Of a stretch of 64,000 nucleotides of DNA, positions 1 through 11,122 are shown one piece after another; positions within the stretch are counted from its first letter, which is position 1; each line of letters begins with the position of its first letter. Below the pieces are notes generated by a model. That model was not told where the DNA came from, searched no databases, and worked only from the letters and a program-made list of their open reading frames with translations. Origin of the DNA: Gliomastix tumulicola (taxonomy: Eukaryota; Ascomycota; Sordariomycetes; Hypocreales; Bionectriaceae). Made by a program: the position numbers and the translations under genes. Location of the stretch: the NCBI GenBank assembly GCA_001599755.1, contig BCHX01000007.1, positions 2,976,001 through 3,040,000 on the forward strand, written 5' to 3'.

Positions 1-398
1 TCTTCAAGACACTCGTATAGCGCCTGGAGAAGCATGCCCTGAGATGGACCCCACGATAAAGCCTCCTCTTCACTCATGGAGAAGAATGCCGCATCGAATG
101 CGGGTAAATCTCCGCCTCCACGACCGTGAGGGGCTGGGTCGTGGTGTCCATTCTCATGACCATTCTTCTTCTCCGGCTTCCCATTCTGCCCGAGAGATCC
201 ACCCTCATACTTTGCGTCATGCTGCTTTTGAAGCCACTCTCGGAATCCAGCCAGGCTGCGCACGCCACCTGGCCATCTCAAACCCACGCCGCAGATGGCC
301 AACCCATCGAATGCAGTCTCTCCGGAAGCATTCTGCTCAGATAGCAGTCCTTTGTAGAGCGAGCTCTGTAAGCTCGGGAGGGAGGAAGGTAGAGGCAT
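1..398 (-). CDS. Polyketide synthase-like protein, N-terminal fragment (ketosynthase start), runs off the left edge
   Basis: The minus strand is open from an ATG at 398-396 to the window edge (132 codons). Residues about 31-40 read LAICGVGLRW followed by PGGVRS, the opening strand and P-G-G turn of a ketosynthase (KS) domain. Further on come FDAAFFSMSEEEA and LLQALYECLE, which match the FDAxFF...E and LLExxYECLE blocks of fungal highly reducing PKSs. The KS is the chain-extending enzyme of polyketide or acyl assembly. Two things are odd. The usual DPQQR segment reads WGPSQG here. The stretch between the PGG turn and FDAAFF is a low-complexity G/H/N/K-rich linker and lacks the usual tyrosine-rich loop. 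The gene may be a divergent KS, a decayed one or a small PKS-like protein; the catalytic Cys-His-His lie outside the window. It is transcribed away from the other genes, so 399-1427 would be a shared promoter region. Confidence 0.68.
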   Translation of the reverse strand, partial: MPLPSSLPSLQSSLYKGLLSEQNASGETAFDGLAICGVGLRWPGGVRSLAGFREWLQKQHDAKYEGGSLGQNGKPEKKNGHENGHHDPAPHGRGGGDLPAFDAAFFSMSEEEALSWGPSQGMLLQALYECLE

Positions 399-1427
399 AG
401 TGACCTAGGGGTATAGAGCGTTCGAATCGGTCAAGTGTAAATAAGGAAAAAAAGTTATCAGCCGTAGACTCCGGACTTCTTGGTAAGTGCTGATGGTATC
501 GTGATGATCTGCGATATCGAAGCTTATTCCAACGTGGGGGGGGGGCTGACAAGGAGTGCTATAGACTGAGCCAAGAACACTTTTCTGACGGGAACGAGCG
601 AACAGACTGCCACCAACATCTACCAAGACTAAAGCACGGGGAAGGGGCGGATCGATACAAGGGATTCTAGAAGACTACCCTAACTTGATGATCATGCAGC
701 TCAGCGACGTTGAATTCAATATTCTGCCGTTCCGAGTATTCATTCCCGCACCTGTTAGTGACTGCAGGGTCTCAGACAATATCGGTTGGAACGGGAGGAG
801 AAGGGTAGGGAGATAGAGAGACACCCAAAAGTACCACACACCCCAATGTACCGGTACAAGTCGAGAGACAAGTGAGTCGCGAAACATTCCATCATCGTCG
901 CGCGGAAATATCAGCCCAGGTGCAAGACACGTCTCAGGGCAGGAAATGTGAACAACCAGGGGGCTGCATGTCCCAAGACGGAAGCGTGAGAGGGTCATGC
1001 AGATTTTTCACTGCTGAAAAAAAAGACATCGCCATTTCGCTTTTATTTGGAAGGGTTGTCGGTTTGGATAATTCATATCTTTTGTGTGAAGCAGGGACAT
1101 GGGACACATCATTTGCGCATTTGATTTGAGGCTCAGAGGATGGCCGGAGATGTGACGACATGGGACGCAGAGGCCAAGGCGTGATCAGCTGTGCAGCATT
1201 CCACAGAGCATGACAGTGACAGCTCGGGGACAGACGTCATCGCTATTGTTGCAAACAAAACAATCAGCATCAGCAGCCCTCTTGCCTTGTCTACCTGCTC
1301 ATCGATCCTTCTGCCATTGCCGCCGACGATTGAGAGTAATCTCCAGGATTTCATCAGACACCGACAGTTATTCTCTTAGATCTCCAGCAATAGAAAGCAT
1401 CACAGCGTTATACGAGCCACAATCACC
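399..1427. promoter_or_regulatory. Divergent intergenic region between the PKS-like gene and the 233-residue protein gene
   Basis: About 1.0 kb between two genes read in opposite directions, so it should hold both promoters. A run of ten G residues lies at 536-545. The short ORFs here (for example 405-626 minus and 872-1129 plus) have no recognisable family features. No convincing TATA box or regulator site was identified. Confidence 0.45.
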
Positions 1428-2129
1428 ATGGGTTCCAGCGAGTCAAAGGAGGCGGGCGCCCGCCTGCAGAATGCCACCCTCGGCCGCACTACCTTCCCCC
1501 CAGAGTTCAACATCTACTACGAGAACCTCTCCACGAGCCTCAAGTTCAACCTGGGCGAGCAAAAGGGCGACTCTTGGAATGTCCTGACCTTCCCCCAGGG
1601 CTGGTTCGGCGACCTGGTTCTCTATTCAACCTCCAGCACCAAGTCAGACCCTCTGGCCGTCATTACCAGTGCCAGCAAGATGGGCAAGAGCGACGCCGTT
1701 GAGCTCGCGCCCCTCCAGCCGGGAGACCCTACCATGCGTGGCCAGATGGACTCCATCTCCCACGGCGGCTGGGCCTTCTCTGCTCCCGTCCCCGGCGGCG
1801 GCAGCGAGAGGTTCGAGTGGCGTGATAGCAAGAGCGCCGCCGTCCGGTCTCTGGGCGAGAGCTCCCACGGATGGGAGCTTGTCCGCCTCAACCATAGAGA
1901 GGAGGTCGTTGCCGTCTGGGCCGAGAAGAAGCTCGCTCTGTCTGTGAGCAAGGCGGCTACCTTCCGCTGGGTCGGAAGCGGCGCAGGCGGGCAGCTTGGT
2001 CCCATCTTTGCGGTCATGGCCGTCGCGACTTTCCTCAGGATCTGGCAGAAGCGCATGCAGATCTACATGAAGGGCGGCATTGCGGCTGGAGCTGCGTCGT
2101 CTGTGTCCGCTGCCATTGCGGTCTCGTAG
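1428..2129 (+). CDS. Hypothetical protein, 233 residues, N-myristoylation-like start and hydrophobic C-terminus
   Basis: Single-exon gene starting at an ATG in the strong context CACCATGG. The N-terminus MGSSESK fits the MGxxxS N-myristoylation pattern (Gly2, Ser6), suggesting membrane anchoring. The middle part has alternating beta-strand-like segments, including FEWRDSKSAAVRSLG and GWELVRLNHREEVVAVWAE. This pattern recalls tubby-C-terminal/LURP-one-like hypothetical proteins of ascomycetes, but the family assignment is only an impression. Residues about 190-206 (GPIFAVMAVATFLRIW) are hydrophobic enough to be a membrane segment, followed by a basic patch and an Ala/Gly/Ser-rich tail of about 20 residues. 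No enzyme motif was found. It lies upstream of the ABCC gene on the same strand, 1.2 kb away. Codon use looks like that of a genuine gene. Function unknown; a role in the cluster is possible but unsupported. Confidence 0.75.
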   Translation: MGSSESKEAGARLQNATLGRTTFPPEFNIYYENLSTSLKFNLGEQKGDSWNVLTFPQGWFGDLVLYSTSSTKSDPLAVITSASKMGKSDAVELAPLQPGDPTMRGQMDSISHGGWAFSAPVPGGGSERFEWRDSKSAAVRSLGESSHGWELVRLNHREEVVAVWAEKKLALSVSKAATFRWVGSGAGGQLGPIFAVMAVATFLRIWQKRMQIYMKGGIAAGAASSVSAAIAVS

Positions 2130-3330
2130 ATTGCGGATCGAAATGCAGTTGGAGGTTTAAGGAGGAAATCAGTCTCATTTGTATCATTATCATACCTAGA
2201 TAATCTTTATCTTATGCACCTTCAAGCTTTGACTGTGATATGCCTTCGAATCCCCGATCGAATCGTATGTTTGAACAATGTTGGAGTCAAAAAGTATCTC
2301 TCTATGTGAAATCGAAATAGCTCTGTGTGGTCTTTCCACTACATAGTCCGATTTTTCGACATAATAACATACTTCATTTGAACATGTCGTTAATATGCTC
2401 ATATAGTGGGAGGGCAATCGTTATGAGAGCACTCACACGCAAATCACAGCAACACACCAACAATTAAGTAGTGTTCTACGAGACACAATTTTACATTCAC
2501 TTCTACATTTGCTAGCGAGAAAGCTTCAAATTGCCAGCACGACCGGGGAGCCTCAAAATATGTCGTTTGTGAGGCCAAAACATGAGTGAAATGAATGGAC
2601 AAGGTGAATATGACAGCAGAGTATAGGGTAGCAAGTTCACTGGCGATCTCACAGTCCCAAGGCCACTCCTGCTCATTGAATCCCTTACCAAAGGACAAAG
2701 TCTTGGAGGGAAATGCCATTGAGACCAATCAAAAGGCCCATAGATTAGGATTGACAGTCGAAGCGTCAGACGGGATTCACATTCCCTTGCGCATTCCCTT
2801 CAAGGTATGTCTCACCCATTCTCACAGCCACTAGGCAGGGAGCATCATTACCATCCCCCTCTAGATTTCCTCCCTCCCCCCCAGTGCAACCTCTGCGACC
2901 CCTGAACCTCCCTGAGGGAGTGGCGAATACCTGGACATCGTATTGCGGGATGGATACGGTTGCCTCCTTTCGGAACACACGTACGATTCCGAGACGTGGC
3001 GACGATCAGCCTACAACTGAGACATGTCTTCCAAGATTCTGCACGTCTTGTACTGATTTGTGGCTGGGAAGTCTCTGTAGCCTGGAAGACACGGCTTTCC
3101 GCATGTCTGCAGGGCGGGAGATTCCTGAGATGGTGACTCGACAGGGCGCGTAGTCTTGGCCCTGGTCTGGACCTTGCATCTCTCTGCGCCACCTCTGAAC
3201 TCAGGCATCGGCGCCTGTTCACATGTTCCTTTAACCTTGGAGGAAGGTCCAGATTCTCGAGGGCACGATTTGTCGCGACGATCCGATATTTCACACTTGT
3301 TTGAGAGATACAGACGAGTCCTCGTGCAAT
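2130..3330. other. Intergenic region, 1.2 kb, upstream of the ABCC transporter
   Basis: Holds the 3' flank of the 233-residue gene and the presumed promoter of the transporter. The first half is AT-rich. Small ORFs (2595-2834 plus, 2884-3153 plus, 2848-3495 minus) show no domain and have biased, low-complexity composition; they are taken as chance reading frames. No tRNA or repeat was recognised. Confidence 0.5.
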
Positions 3331-6300
3331 ATGTCTGGCTGTCGGGATGCCTCGTTTGGTCCGTATGCTGGGCAGGACTGCCGCGGAGGGTTCGACTTCA
3401 CCCTGCTCTTCGAGGAGGCCATTTTGACCATTCCGCTCCAATGTCTTCTGCTGCTGATCGTTCCATGGAGAATCCGGCACCTGCTCAGATCGCATGCCAG
3501 AGTCTCATCGGGTTTCTTACGGCCGTTGAAACTGGTTTGTCTCTATCGAAGTTCACTGTTGATACCTCTGAGGCCTACTGACATCTCATCATAGGCTGCG
3601 GCATTAGCCCTCGTCGGACTGAGTGCGGCACAGGTAGTCTTTTGGGCCAAGCTCTCATCCGACATCACGACCCATGTATCGATCCCGACCGCTGCTTTGC
3701 TGCTCGCCGCGTCGGCTGGTGTATGCGTTTTGTCGTATCTGGACCATGAACGGTCGGTCAGGCCATCATTTATCCTCTTCATTTACCTTTTCTTATCCAT
3801 CTTGTTGGGGCTTCCCTGCCTCAGAACAACATGGATGATAAGCAGCAATACGACGCTGCCCATCCTCATGACCTGCTCTCAGGCGCTGAAGGTATTCATG
3901 CTGGTCTTGGAATCCGTGGAGAAGCGCGGTCTCATCAAGGATGGACTGGTGTATTCTTTCGAGGCCACCAGTTCAACGCTTAGCCGGTCTGTCTTCTTTT
4001 GGCTGGTACCCCTGTTCAAGATGGGATTCCGGAAGACTATCGCCTTGGAGGACCTCTACCCATTGGATGAGCGTCTGAAGGGGGCGCCTCTATATAATAC
4101 GTTTGCGGAAGCTTGGGCCAAAGGTATGTGTAGCAGAGGCTTTACCGAAGGCCAACTTTTCATCCGGTATTCTGTGCGATGCAGCTACTGATCCCAGTGT
4201 TATTCTAGTACCCAACCAGGAGGTCCCGGGAGCTTTGATGAGCACATGGATGGGTGCTTTTGGAAAGTCCATCATGGCACCGATCATTCCCAGACTGTGT
4301 ATGATGGCTTTCGTATACGCACAGCCGTTCTTGATCAAGCAAGCCATCAGTTTGGCACTGCTTCCCAAGACGCAAAAATACGATGATTGGGGCTATGGCC
4401 TCATTGGCGCGTTTGTGATCGTCTATGGCGGTTTGGCTGTAAGACTCAGCTCTCTACTCCCACAGGCTTTCTACCATAAGCTGACCTAGGGCTCCTCCAG
4501 GTTGCATCTGGCCAATACATGTGGCGCGTCCGCCGGACTGGAGCAAAGCTTCGCGGTGCTCTGTTTGGCCTCATTTATCAGAAGTCGCTGAGGCTTGAGA
4601 TCACGTCTCCGAATGTCAGTCCCATGGCTGGCATTACGCTGATCGGCACCGATGTTGAGACGATCATTGTCGGTATGAATATGATTCATGAACTGTGGGC
4701 GAGCGTGGTCGAGATTGGCATTGCAACCTGGTTGATCTACCGGGAACTGGGCCCTGCCTGTGCTATGCCTATCGCCCTTGCCATTGGTTTGTTCTCCGTT
4801 GCACAAAGCTGATTCTCAGTGCATATGCTAAATCCCTCGCGTAGTGAATCTTATTGCAGCCGCCTTCGTCGCTATGCCCATAGGCAGGGCTCAAGCAAAC
4901 TGGATCCAGGCTTCCCAAGAGCGTGTCACTGCGACATCCAAGACCCTCAACTCCATTAAGCGCCTGCGTATCTCCGGCCTCAACGACCTTGCCTTTTCGA
5001 TTGTGCGCAATCTACGTATCACCGAGCTTGCCAAGTCTACGAGGTATAGATATCTGCTTGGTATCTCCCTGATTCTAGGTGCGTTTTGACCAACTAGCCG
5101 GGGTGACAGGAGTTGCTAACATCGGCCAGTAATTTTCCTCCCGCTCTGGAGCCCCATCTTGACGTTTGCTACTTGGGCTGGTGTGGCCAAAAGCAAGAAC
5201 AATGATACCCTTTCTCTCGGCAAGGTGTTCGCTTCGTACCTTTTCATCGTTCTGCTGGCCACACCTTTGACACAGATACTCATCGCCCTACCCTCCTTCG
5301 CCGGTGCTATGGCCTGTTTCCAGCGAGTCCAGAACCATTTGGTGGGCAAAGAGCGACAGGATAACAGGCTTCCCTCTGCTCGACAGCAAGAATCACTCAG
5401 CGGACGAGCTCGAGTAAAGGGTGCATCGGAGTCAGCAGGGTCTGGGTCCGATGAGAAAGCCATCACTGAGTTCATCGAGAAGCCATCCGCACAGCCCTCG
5501 ACCTCGTCACTGAATGAGAACACCATCGCCGTCGTGCGCGGCAGCTTCTCCTGGACTGGTAGTGACGAGCCTGTCATCAATATCGCCGAGTGGACTGTGG
5601 AGAGGGGGAGCTTCACCTTCGTCACTGGTCCTGTTGGCTGCGGCAAGAGTACCCTCTTGAAGGCCTTGCTCGGCGAGCTGTCAGCCTTCCAGGGCACCAT
5701 TCAGACGAACTACACTGGCGTGGCCTACTGCGATCAAACACCGTGGATCCCCAACGAGACGGTGCGGAACATCATTACTGGGCATTCTTCATTGGATGAG
5801 CAATGGTATTACGCCGTGATACATGCCTGCGTCTTGGAGCCGGATCTGGCATCGTGGTCTCATGGAGACCAGACCCTTGCTGGCACGCAGGGCATCTCTT
5901 TCAGTGGCGGGCAGAAGCAGCGACTGGTAAGACCCCATTGGCTTCCTCGGCGAATTCATCGCCACTAACAGTGAGATAACTAGGCTATTGCGCGAGCGAT
6001 TTACGCACGAAAAGAGTTTCTCATATTCGACGACGTACTGAGCGGCCTTGATGCTGAAACGGAAGACAAGGTCTTCAACAGAGTGTTCGGCAAGAATGGA
6101 TTGATCCGTCGTGCACACATGACTGTCGTATGCGCAACTTCGTCTGGTAAGACCAAGCGCATTTGTATGTACGGACCGATGGCACCATTTGCTGATAACC
6201 TGTCTAGTGGCCCGAATTCGTCAAGCGGACAAGATCACACAGCTCAATGAGAGGGGCGAGGTGATCAACGAGGGAACACCCGATGAGCTTCTTGAGCCTC

Positions 6301-8479
6301 TAGATGACGATGCGCAGACTATCACCAGCGACGACTTGGAAGCCGAGATCCAACGCACCGTCACATTTGCAGCGGTCCCTGATGAGGATGACGATGAGCC
6401 CGAGAAAGATAGCACCAGGCGTCTCGGGGATTCTTCCATGTACGGCTTTTACGCTCGAGCTGCTGGTCGCCATACACTTGTTATTCTGGCAATCTGTATG
6501 GCGATATATGCCTTTTGCCAGGCGTTTCCTAGTATGTCTGATCAGTTCCAAGTCCTCCAAGTTTTATGATGCTAACTAAGCTAGCTCTCTGGATTGGATG
6601 GTGGGCTGGGGCGGCTCAGCCCCTTGATAACCTTGGCAAGTGGCTGGGAGTCTATGTTGCCCTTGGCGTCGGAGCCATTCTATCCATCGGATTGGGTCTT
6701 TGGTAGGGTCAATGAAGTTTCTATCCTACCGTAATTAAGTTACTGACCCTCATCCTAGGTCGCTTCTTATCCGTGTCATCAACAGAGCTGGCATGCGATT
6801 CCACGACAATCTTGTAGATACTGTCTCCAAGTAAGCAACACTGTGTCGCCGTTGACACTGAATACGGTACTGACTGACAATCCAGGGCACCGATGTCTTT
6901 CCATTCGACAGTAGACAGTGGCGTCACCGTTAACAGGTTTAGCCAGGATCTCCGCCTCATCGACATGGAGCTCCCCCAAGCCCTCTTCAGCGTCACCACA
7001 ACTACGGCAGGCGGCATCGCCCAATTCGTGTTGATCTGCGTCGTGGCCAAGTACATGGCGGCTTTCCTCCCTGCGCTCGCCATCATCATTTACCTCATTC
7101 AGTTCGTGTATCTGCGAACATCGCGCCAGCTCCGACTCCTGGACATCGAGCAGACGGCACCGCTGTACACGCAGCTCATCGAGACACTGAACGGCCTTGA
7201 GACGATCAGGGCATTCCAATGGGAGAGGCAGTGTGAGGAGAAGAACATGCGTCTCATCGACAACTCTCAGAAACCGTTCTATCTTCTTGCGTCGGTGCAG
7301 TCCTGGCTTGGCTTCGTTACCGATATTTTCGTCGCCGTCATTGCCATGGTCTTTGCCGTTCTTGCCACCACACTACGCGAAGAAATTGGCGCGGATATGA
7401 TTGGCACTGGACTCAGTAACATTCTGGCCTTTAGTAGCTCGATGAAGGCATTCGTCACCTATTGGGTGGCACTGGAGACAGCACTCGGAGCTGTGTCTCG
7501 TGTGAGACGGTTCACCGCGACAACTGTGTCGGAAGGTTCTGACGACCAGTATCCTGAAGATGAGCCAAAAGAACACCAGTGGCCAACACGAGGAGCTGTT
7601 GAAATCCAGAATATTACAGCGTCATACACGTAAGTCCGAAACAGCCGAATCATTTCTTTGCTGAAAATGGCTAACCTTGGCGTAGGTCTGTTGGCCCGGT
7701 ACTGAAAAACGTCTCACTGTCGATCAAAGCGGGTGAAAGAATCGCGATATGTGGTCGCACTGGAAGGTACAGAATGCACTACTTTACCTAAGCATATTGA
7801 TCATTATACTGACTGATACCAACAGTGGGAAGAGCTCCCTCACGCTGTGCCTGCTACGCATGATGAACCTGGATACGGGTTCTATCAGAATCGACGGGGT
7901 GGATCTGCACTCATTGCCTCACGAATTCGTCCGCACCAATCTGGTGGCCCTGCCTCAGGATTCATACGTCTTCGATGGCACAGTGAGATTGAATGTTGAC
8001 CCAAATAAGACGTCCACGGATGAAAGAATCGTCGAAGCGTTGAAGAAAGTTCAGCTGTGGTCCAAGATTCAAGCTCGCGGCGGCCTCGACAATGTCATTG
8101 GGGACGACTTCTTTTCCCCTGGAGAGTCGCAGCTTCTGGTCTTTGCTCGGGCGCTTTTGAGAGATAGCAAGATTTTGATCTTGGACGAGTTCACAAGCAG
8201 GTAAATGGGGGACATCACAACTATTCTCACTATTGGATGCTAACTTATATTAATCCTAGCCTTGATACCGAATCGACGAATATTGTGGAAGGGATTCTCG
8301 ACAGCACATTCAAGGACTGGACAATCATCGCCATTGCGCATAAGCTCCACTCTATCGTCGATTTCGACAAGGTGGCTGTGTTAGATGCTGGTAGGGTTGT
8401 CGAGTATGGTGTGCCACGAGAGCTTCTAACCCGAGACTCCTGGTTCACAAGCATGTATAACTCGGCTTCGCAGAGGTAG
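3331..8479 (+). CDS. ABCC (MRP-type) ABC transporter, 14 exons
   Basis: Exons deduced from splice sites and reading frame: 3331-3534, 3595-4123, 4209-4438, 4501-4786, 4845-5078, 5130-5926, 5984-6146, 6208-6531, 6585-6702, 6759-6830, 6886-7629, 7686-7766, 7826-8200, 8260-8479, giving 1458 residues, normal for fungal ABCC proteins. The start (MSGCRDASFGP, then CRGGFDFTLLFEE) is the family's usual N-terminus. Order: N-terminal membrane domain, TMD1, NBD1, TMD2, NBD2. NBD1 has Walker A GPVGCGKST (about residue 661), signature SGGQ (about 752) and Walker B FLIFDD. NBD2 has Walker A GRTGSGKSS (about 1256), Walker B ILILDE (about 1375) and its H-loop histidine (AIAHKL). Oddities: the NBD1 H-loop histidine is serine (CATSS), and the NBD2 signature is degenerate (SPGES). 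The protein exports amphipathic organic substrates using ATP. Lying just upstream of the NRPS on the same strand, it is a likely peptide exporter or self-resistance pump. Confidence 0.93.
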
Positions 8480-8872
8480 ATTCTTCTTGGTTGGTTTTGT
8501 ACTTATGGACGATTGTCAGTTGAACGAGGATCGGGCAAGATTTTGTTTTATTGCCGGTAGATCAAATCTCTACCGTCTTCAAGATACTAATTGGTAGAAT
8601 GTCTATATGAACGCAACTTATTCATCTCAAACCAGTACTCCGCAGGCTGATTTTCTCTTGTTTACACTATTTGAAAAGTGAATAAGGAATAAATCGCTAC
8701 CCACATGACCTTTTCTCACTTCATGTCAAGGTGTTCTCACCTCACCCTAACCTCCCTCTCGCCTGATCCTCACCTCACTTTCCTATCATCCTGAGACTCC
8801 TCTCCAAGTCCCGAAAATCCACTGAAGACAGAAGCGTTACAGTTCTCAATTACGCTGTAGATGCCCAAGTAA

Positions 8873-9022
8873 CCGGTAGAGTGGCCTAGTTGGCTGTAAC
8901 ATCGGTGAGGGTTGTGGTTGCATGCTCAAGTGCCTCTCGTTTCGGGGTGCGGGAGGCTACTGAGCTTCATCACATGGGTGGGTTACGGCCGGTTCGATTC
9001 GTCGACCAGCTGCTTTTTTTAT
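8873..9022 (+). other. tRNA-like / SINE-like element with A box, B box and T-run
   Basis: TGGCCTAGTTGG (about 8882-8893) fits the Pol III A box TRGYNNARNNG, and GGTTCGATTC (8991-9000) fits the B box. A run of seven T (about 9014-9020) follows at the distance expected of a Pol III terminator. The A-to-B distance of about 100 bp would need an intron or a long variable arm. The acceptor and T-stem bases do not pair well, so this does not look like a working tRNA. A decayed tRNA or the head of a tRNA-derived SINE fits better; chance remains possible. Confidence 0.3.
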
Positions 9023-10603
9023 TACTTAATCACCTTTTTCTTATATTTTATTTGAATCTTCCTCTTTCAATATCATTGTTGTGTTCCTCTCATGGACCGA
9101 GACGTTTGCATTCCCCATCCAGAATACAAAGGTCAGCTCTCTGACGAGGCTTGGCTTTACATTTTTCAGTCATTGGAAAAAACAATTATGAGGGCATATA
9201 TTGCGTAAGAAATTGAATCAAGTGACCCCTGGACAGCTTGGCATGGGCGTCAGCACTCGGATGACCCTGCCGACTGTCTCCCGAACAAGGCCCGGAATAG
9301 CACAACCCGAAACGGTCCGCAATCAGTGATCTGTGTTTAAAACCTCTGTATATCATCTGGTATAACAGGGCGTACGTAATCTGAGGCCGGAGATGGCTTG
9401 GCCCGTCTGTGGTAGCATACCATGTCGTCGCGATCGCACGGAAATGATGCCGGAGGAGCCGATGGGTAACACATGGAAAACATCATCTGATTCTGTTGTT
9501 TGAGCTTCATTCGGCACTAGCCTGTGTTAACCCGACGCCTCATTATGAGCGTCGGGTCGCCACAGTGACTCTCCACGTGGCTGCCTCAGTCAACGCGCTT
9601 TGATGAATAGGCGACAGGGTACGGGAGCTACTCCAACGGAGGGAAACCTTTTGATGCATTACCAGGTGTCTGGCATCTGCAAGTAGTGAACAGACAATTT
9701 GGATGCATCTATGAACCTGAGACAGCTCCATATCCCGTAGTCAGCTGAAGTGTGCCAGTCCCGGGATCTACGTTAAGTAACTCGGAGCCGTGTCTCGGTA
9801 GCTCACTTCGCCCTTGTCATATCCACTAGCAATACATCTTTTCAGCCCGAGTTTGGCCTTGGAACAGAGTGGTAGGCAACATTTGGTCAGTCTTCCCTTG
9901 TGATGATGGAAGCCTTCATCCCTCTGAAAACTTTTCCAATGTATGATGATCATGCCCTAACCTATTCAACATGTCTCAGATGTCGCCCTAGCTCGTGCCG
10001 CGTCTGTCTCACTCAGGTACAGTACCTTGGTCACTCTACTTTCAATCCCTCATGACACACCCCCGGGCCGGAAATTCGAATGATCGTCCGTTCCAAGCAT
10101 CCTTAAAACTGTCTCTGGATGGAAACCTTTTAGGTAATGGGCTCTTTGTTGAAGATCCTTGGCCAATCCAGTCCAAGTCTCGGCCCAAGCCACATCCACA
10201 CGACGGGGAGGATTTGCTACGGAGGATAGTGATGTGCCAAGACATTTCTTCAGATGGACTTTTTAATCCTGGAACAGTGTCATTGCGGAATGGACTCTGC
10301 TGTACAGCAAGGGGATTAAGTATCCGCTGTGATAACCGAGGTAGGCCCAGGTAAGGTCGGCCTCTACCCATCGGATCGCGATTTCGACGTTCAGCTCATC
10401 CACAGCTGGGTCACTATTCCAAACCAGGTGACTTTCAGGGCGATGTCAATATTCTTTCAGCCGACGTTGGTGACTGCTTGGTCCGAGGCATGGCCGCCCA
10501 CGATGGGAAATATGACAATACTCGCAACGATGTCTAGGCGTATGCACCAGTAACGGCTCTGTTTTTGCCGCCATTCCTATGGCGCAATACCAACCGGCCG
10601 TAA
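8983..10603. repeat. 12-bp inverted repeat pair flanking the middle of the NRPS upstream region
   Basis: TTACGGCCGGTT at 8983-8994 and its exact reverse complement AACCGGCCGTAA at 10592-10603. Each arm contains the palindrome CGGCCG, two CGG half-sites back to back, which is the type of sequence bound by Zn2Cys6 regulators. The left arm overlaps the putative B box. The distance (1.6 kb) is large, and one such pair in 2.6 kb could be chance. Confidence 0.3.
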
Positions 10604-11122
10604 TGTGGTGTTGCCTCTTTTCCCTCCTCTAAAGTCCGTCCTCGCGCACCGCCAAGGGAGACTTGGTTAGCTTGGGTCCCTTGTGTCTCAGGCCTTCCCT
10701 CCGTAATTCCGTGCAGCTTCAGGGACGCTGAATATGGCAGAATGCCGAATGTAGAAGCGAGGGGAGGTCAGGGCTAGACACCGTATTTCTCGTTCTGGTG
10801 AGGTAAGCTAGACATGCCGGCGTGGCCGCCATATCCCTACCCGCCTGTCATTGCTCTTAGACCCTCCATGCCAGCGATTCTTCTAGGCGATAGACACACT
10901 TGCCTACCACTCGATTTTCATCGTTCTCGATAGTGTGAACGGCATATTGAGTGTAGTTTGCGCCAAGTTTGACGATCCGAGGTTGAAGATACCCGTCTGC
11001 TCAGCTCGCTTAGACTTGGACGAGGCTTCGTTACCGAACGTAGCCGACCTTCAAAAAGTTTCCTTTTCAGAAAACATCCGACATCACATTTAATATCTAC
11101 TTCATTCACATACACACACGCC

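Larger units (their letters stand above)
8480..11122. promoter_or_regulatory. Long intergenic region (2.6 kb) upstream of the NRPS
   Basis: Contains the 3' flank of the transporter (AATAAA-like element near 8687) and the NRPS promoter and 5' leader. The leader just before the start codon is CA-rich (ACACACACG) and ends in the context CGCCATGG. A Pol III-like A/B-box element lies at about 8873-9022. A 12-bp inverted pair with the palindromic core CGGCCG sits at 8983-8994 and 10592-10603. ORFs such as 9995-10354 plus and 10042-10371 minus overlap each other and carry no domain. No clear TATA box was seen close to the NRPS. Confidence 0.5.

Noticed and set aside
3156..3330. Earlier starts for the ABCC transporter (frame open upstream of 3331)
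   Set aside because: The upstream extension has no ATG in the right frame before 3331 that gives family-like sequence, while MSGCRDASFGP is the usual start.
2848..3495. Minus-strand ORF of 215 codons overlapping the transporter's first exon
   Set aside because: Arg/Ser/Pro-rich chance frame with no domain; the plus strand here encodes the conserved ABCC N-terminus.
8873..9022. Functional tRNA gene
   Set aside because: A and B boxes match but acceptor and T stems do not pair; kept only as a low-confidence tRNA-like element.
9995..10371. Overlapping plus and minus ORFs of about 110-119 codons upstream of the NRPS
   Set aside because: Both strands are open over the same DNA, with no domain, intron or start context support.
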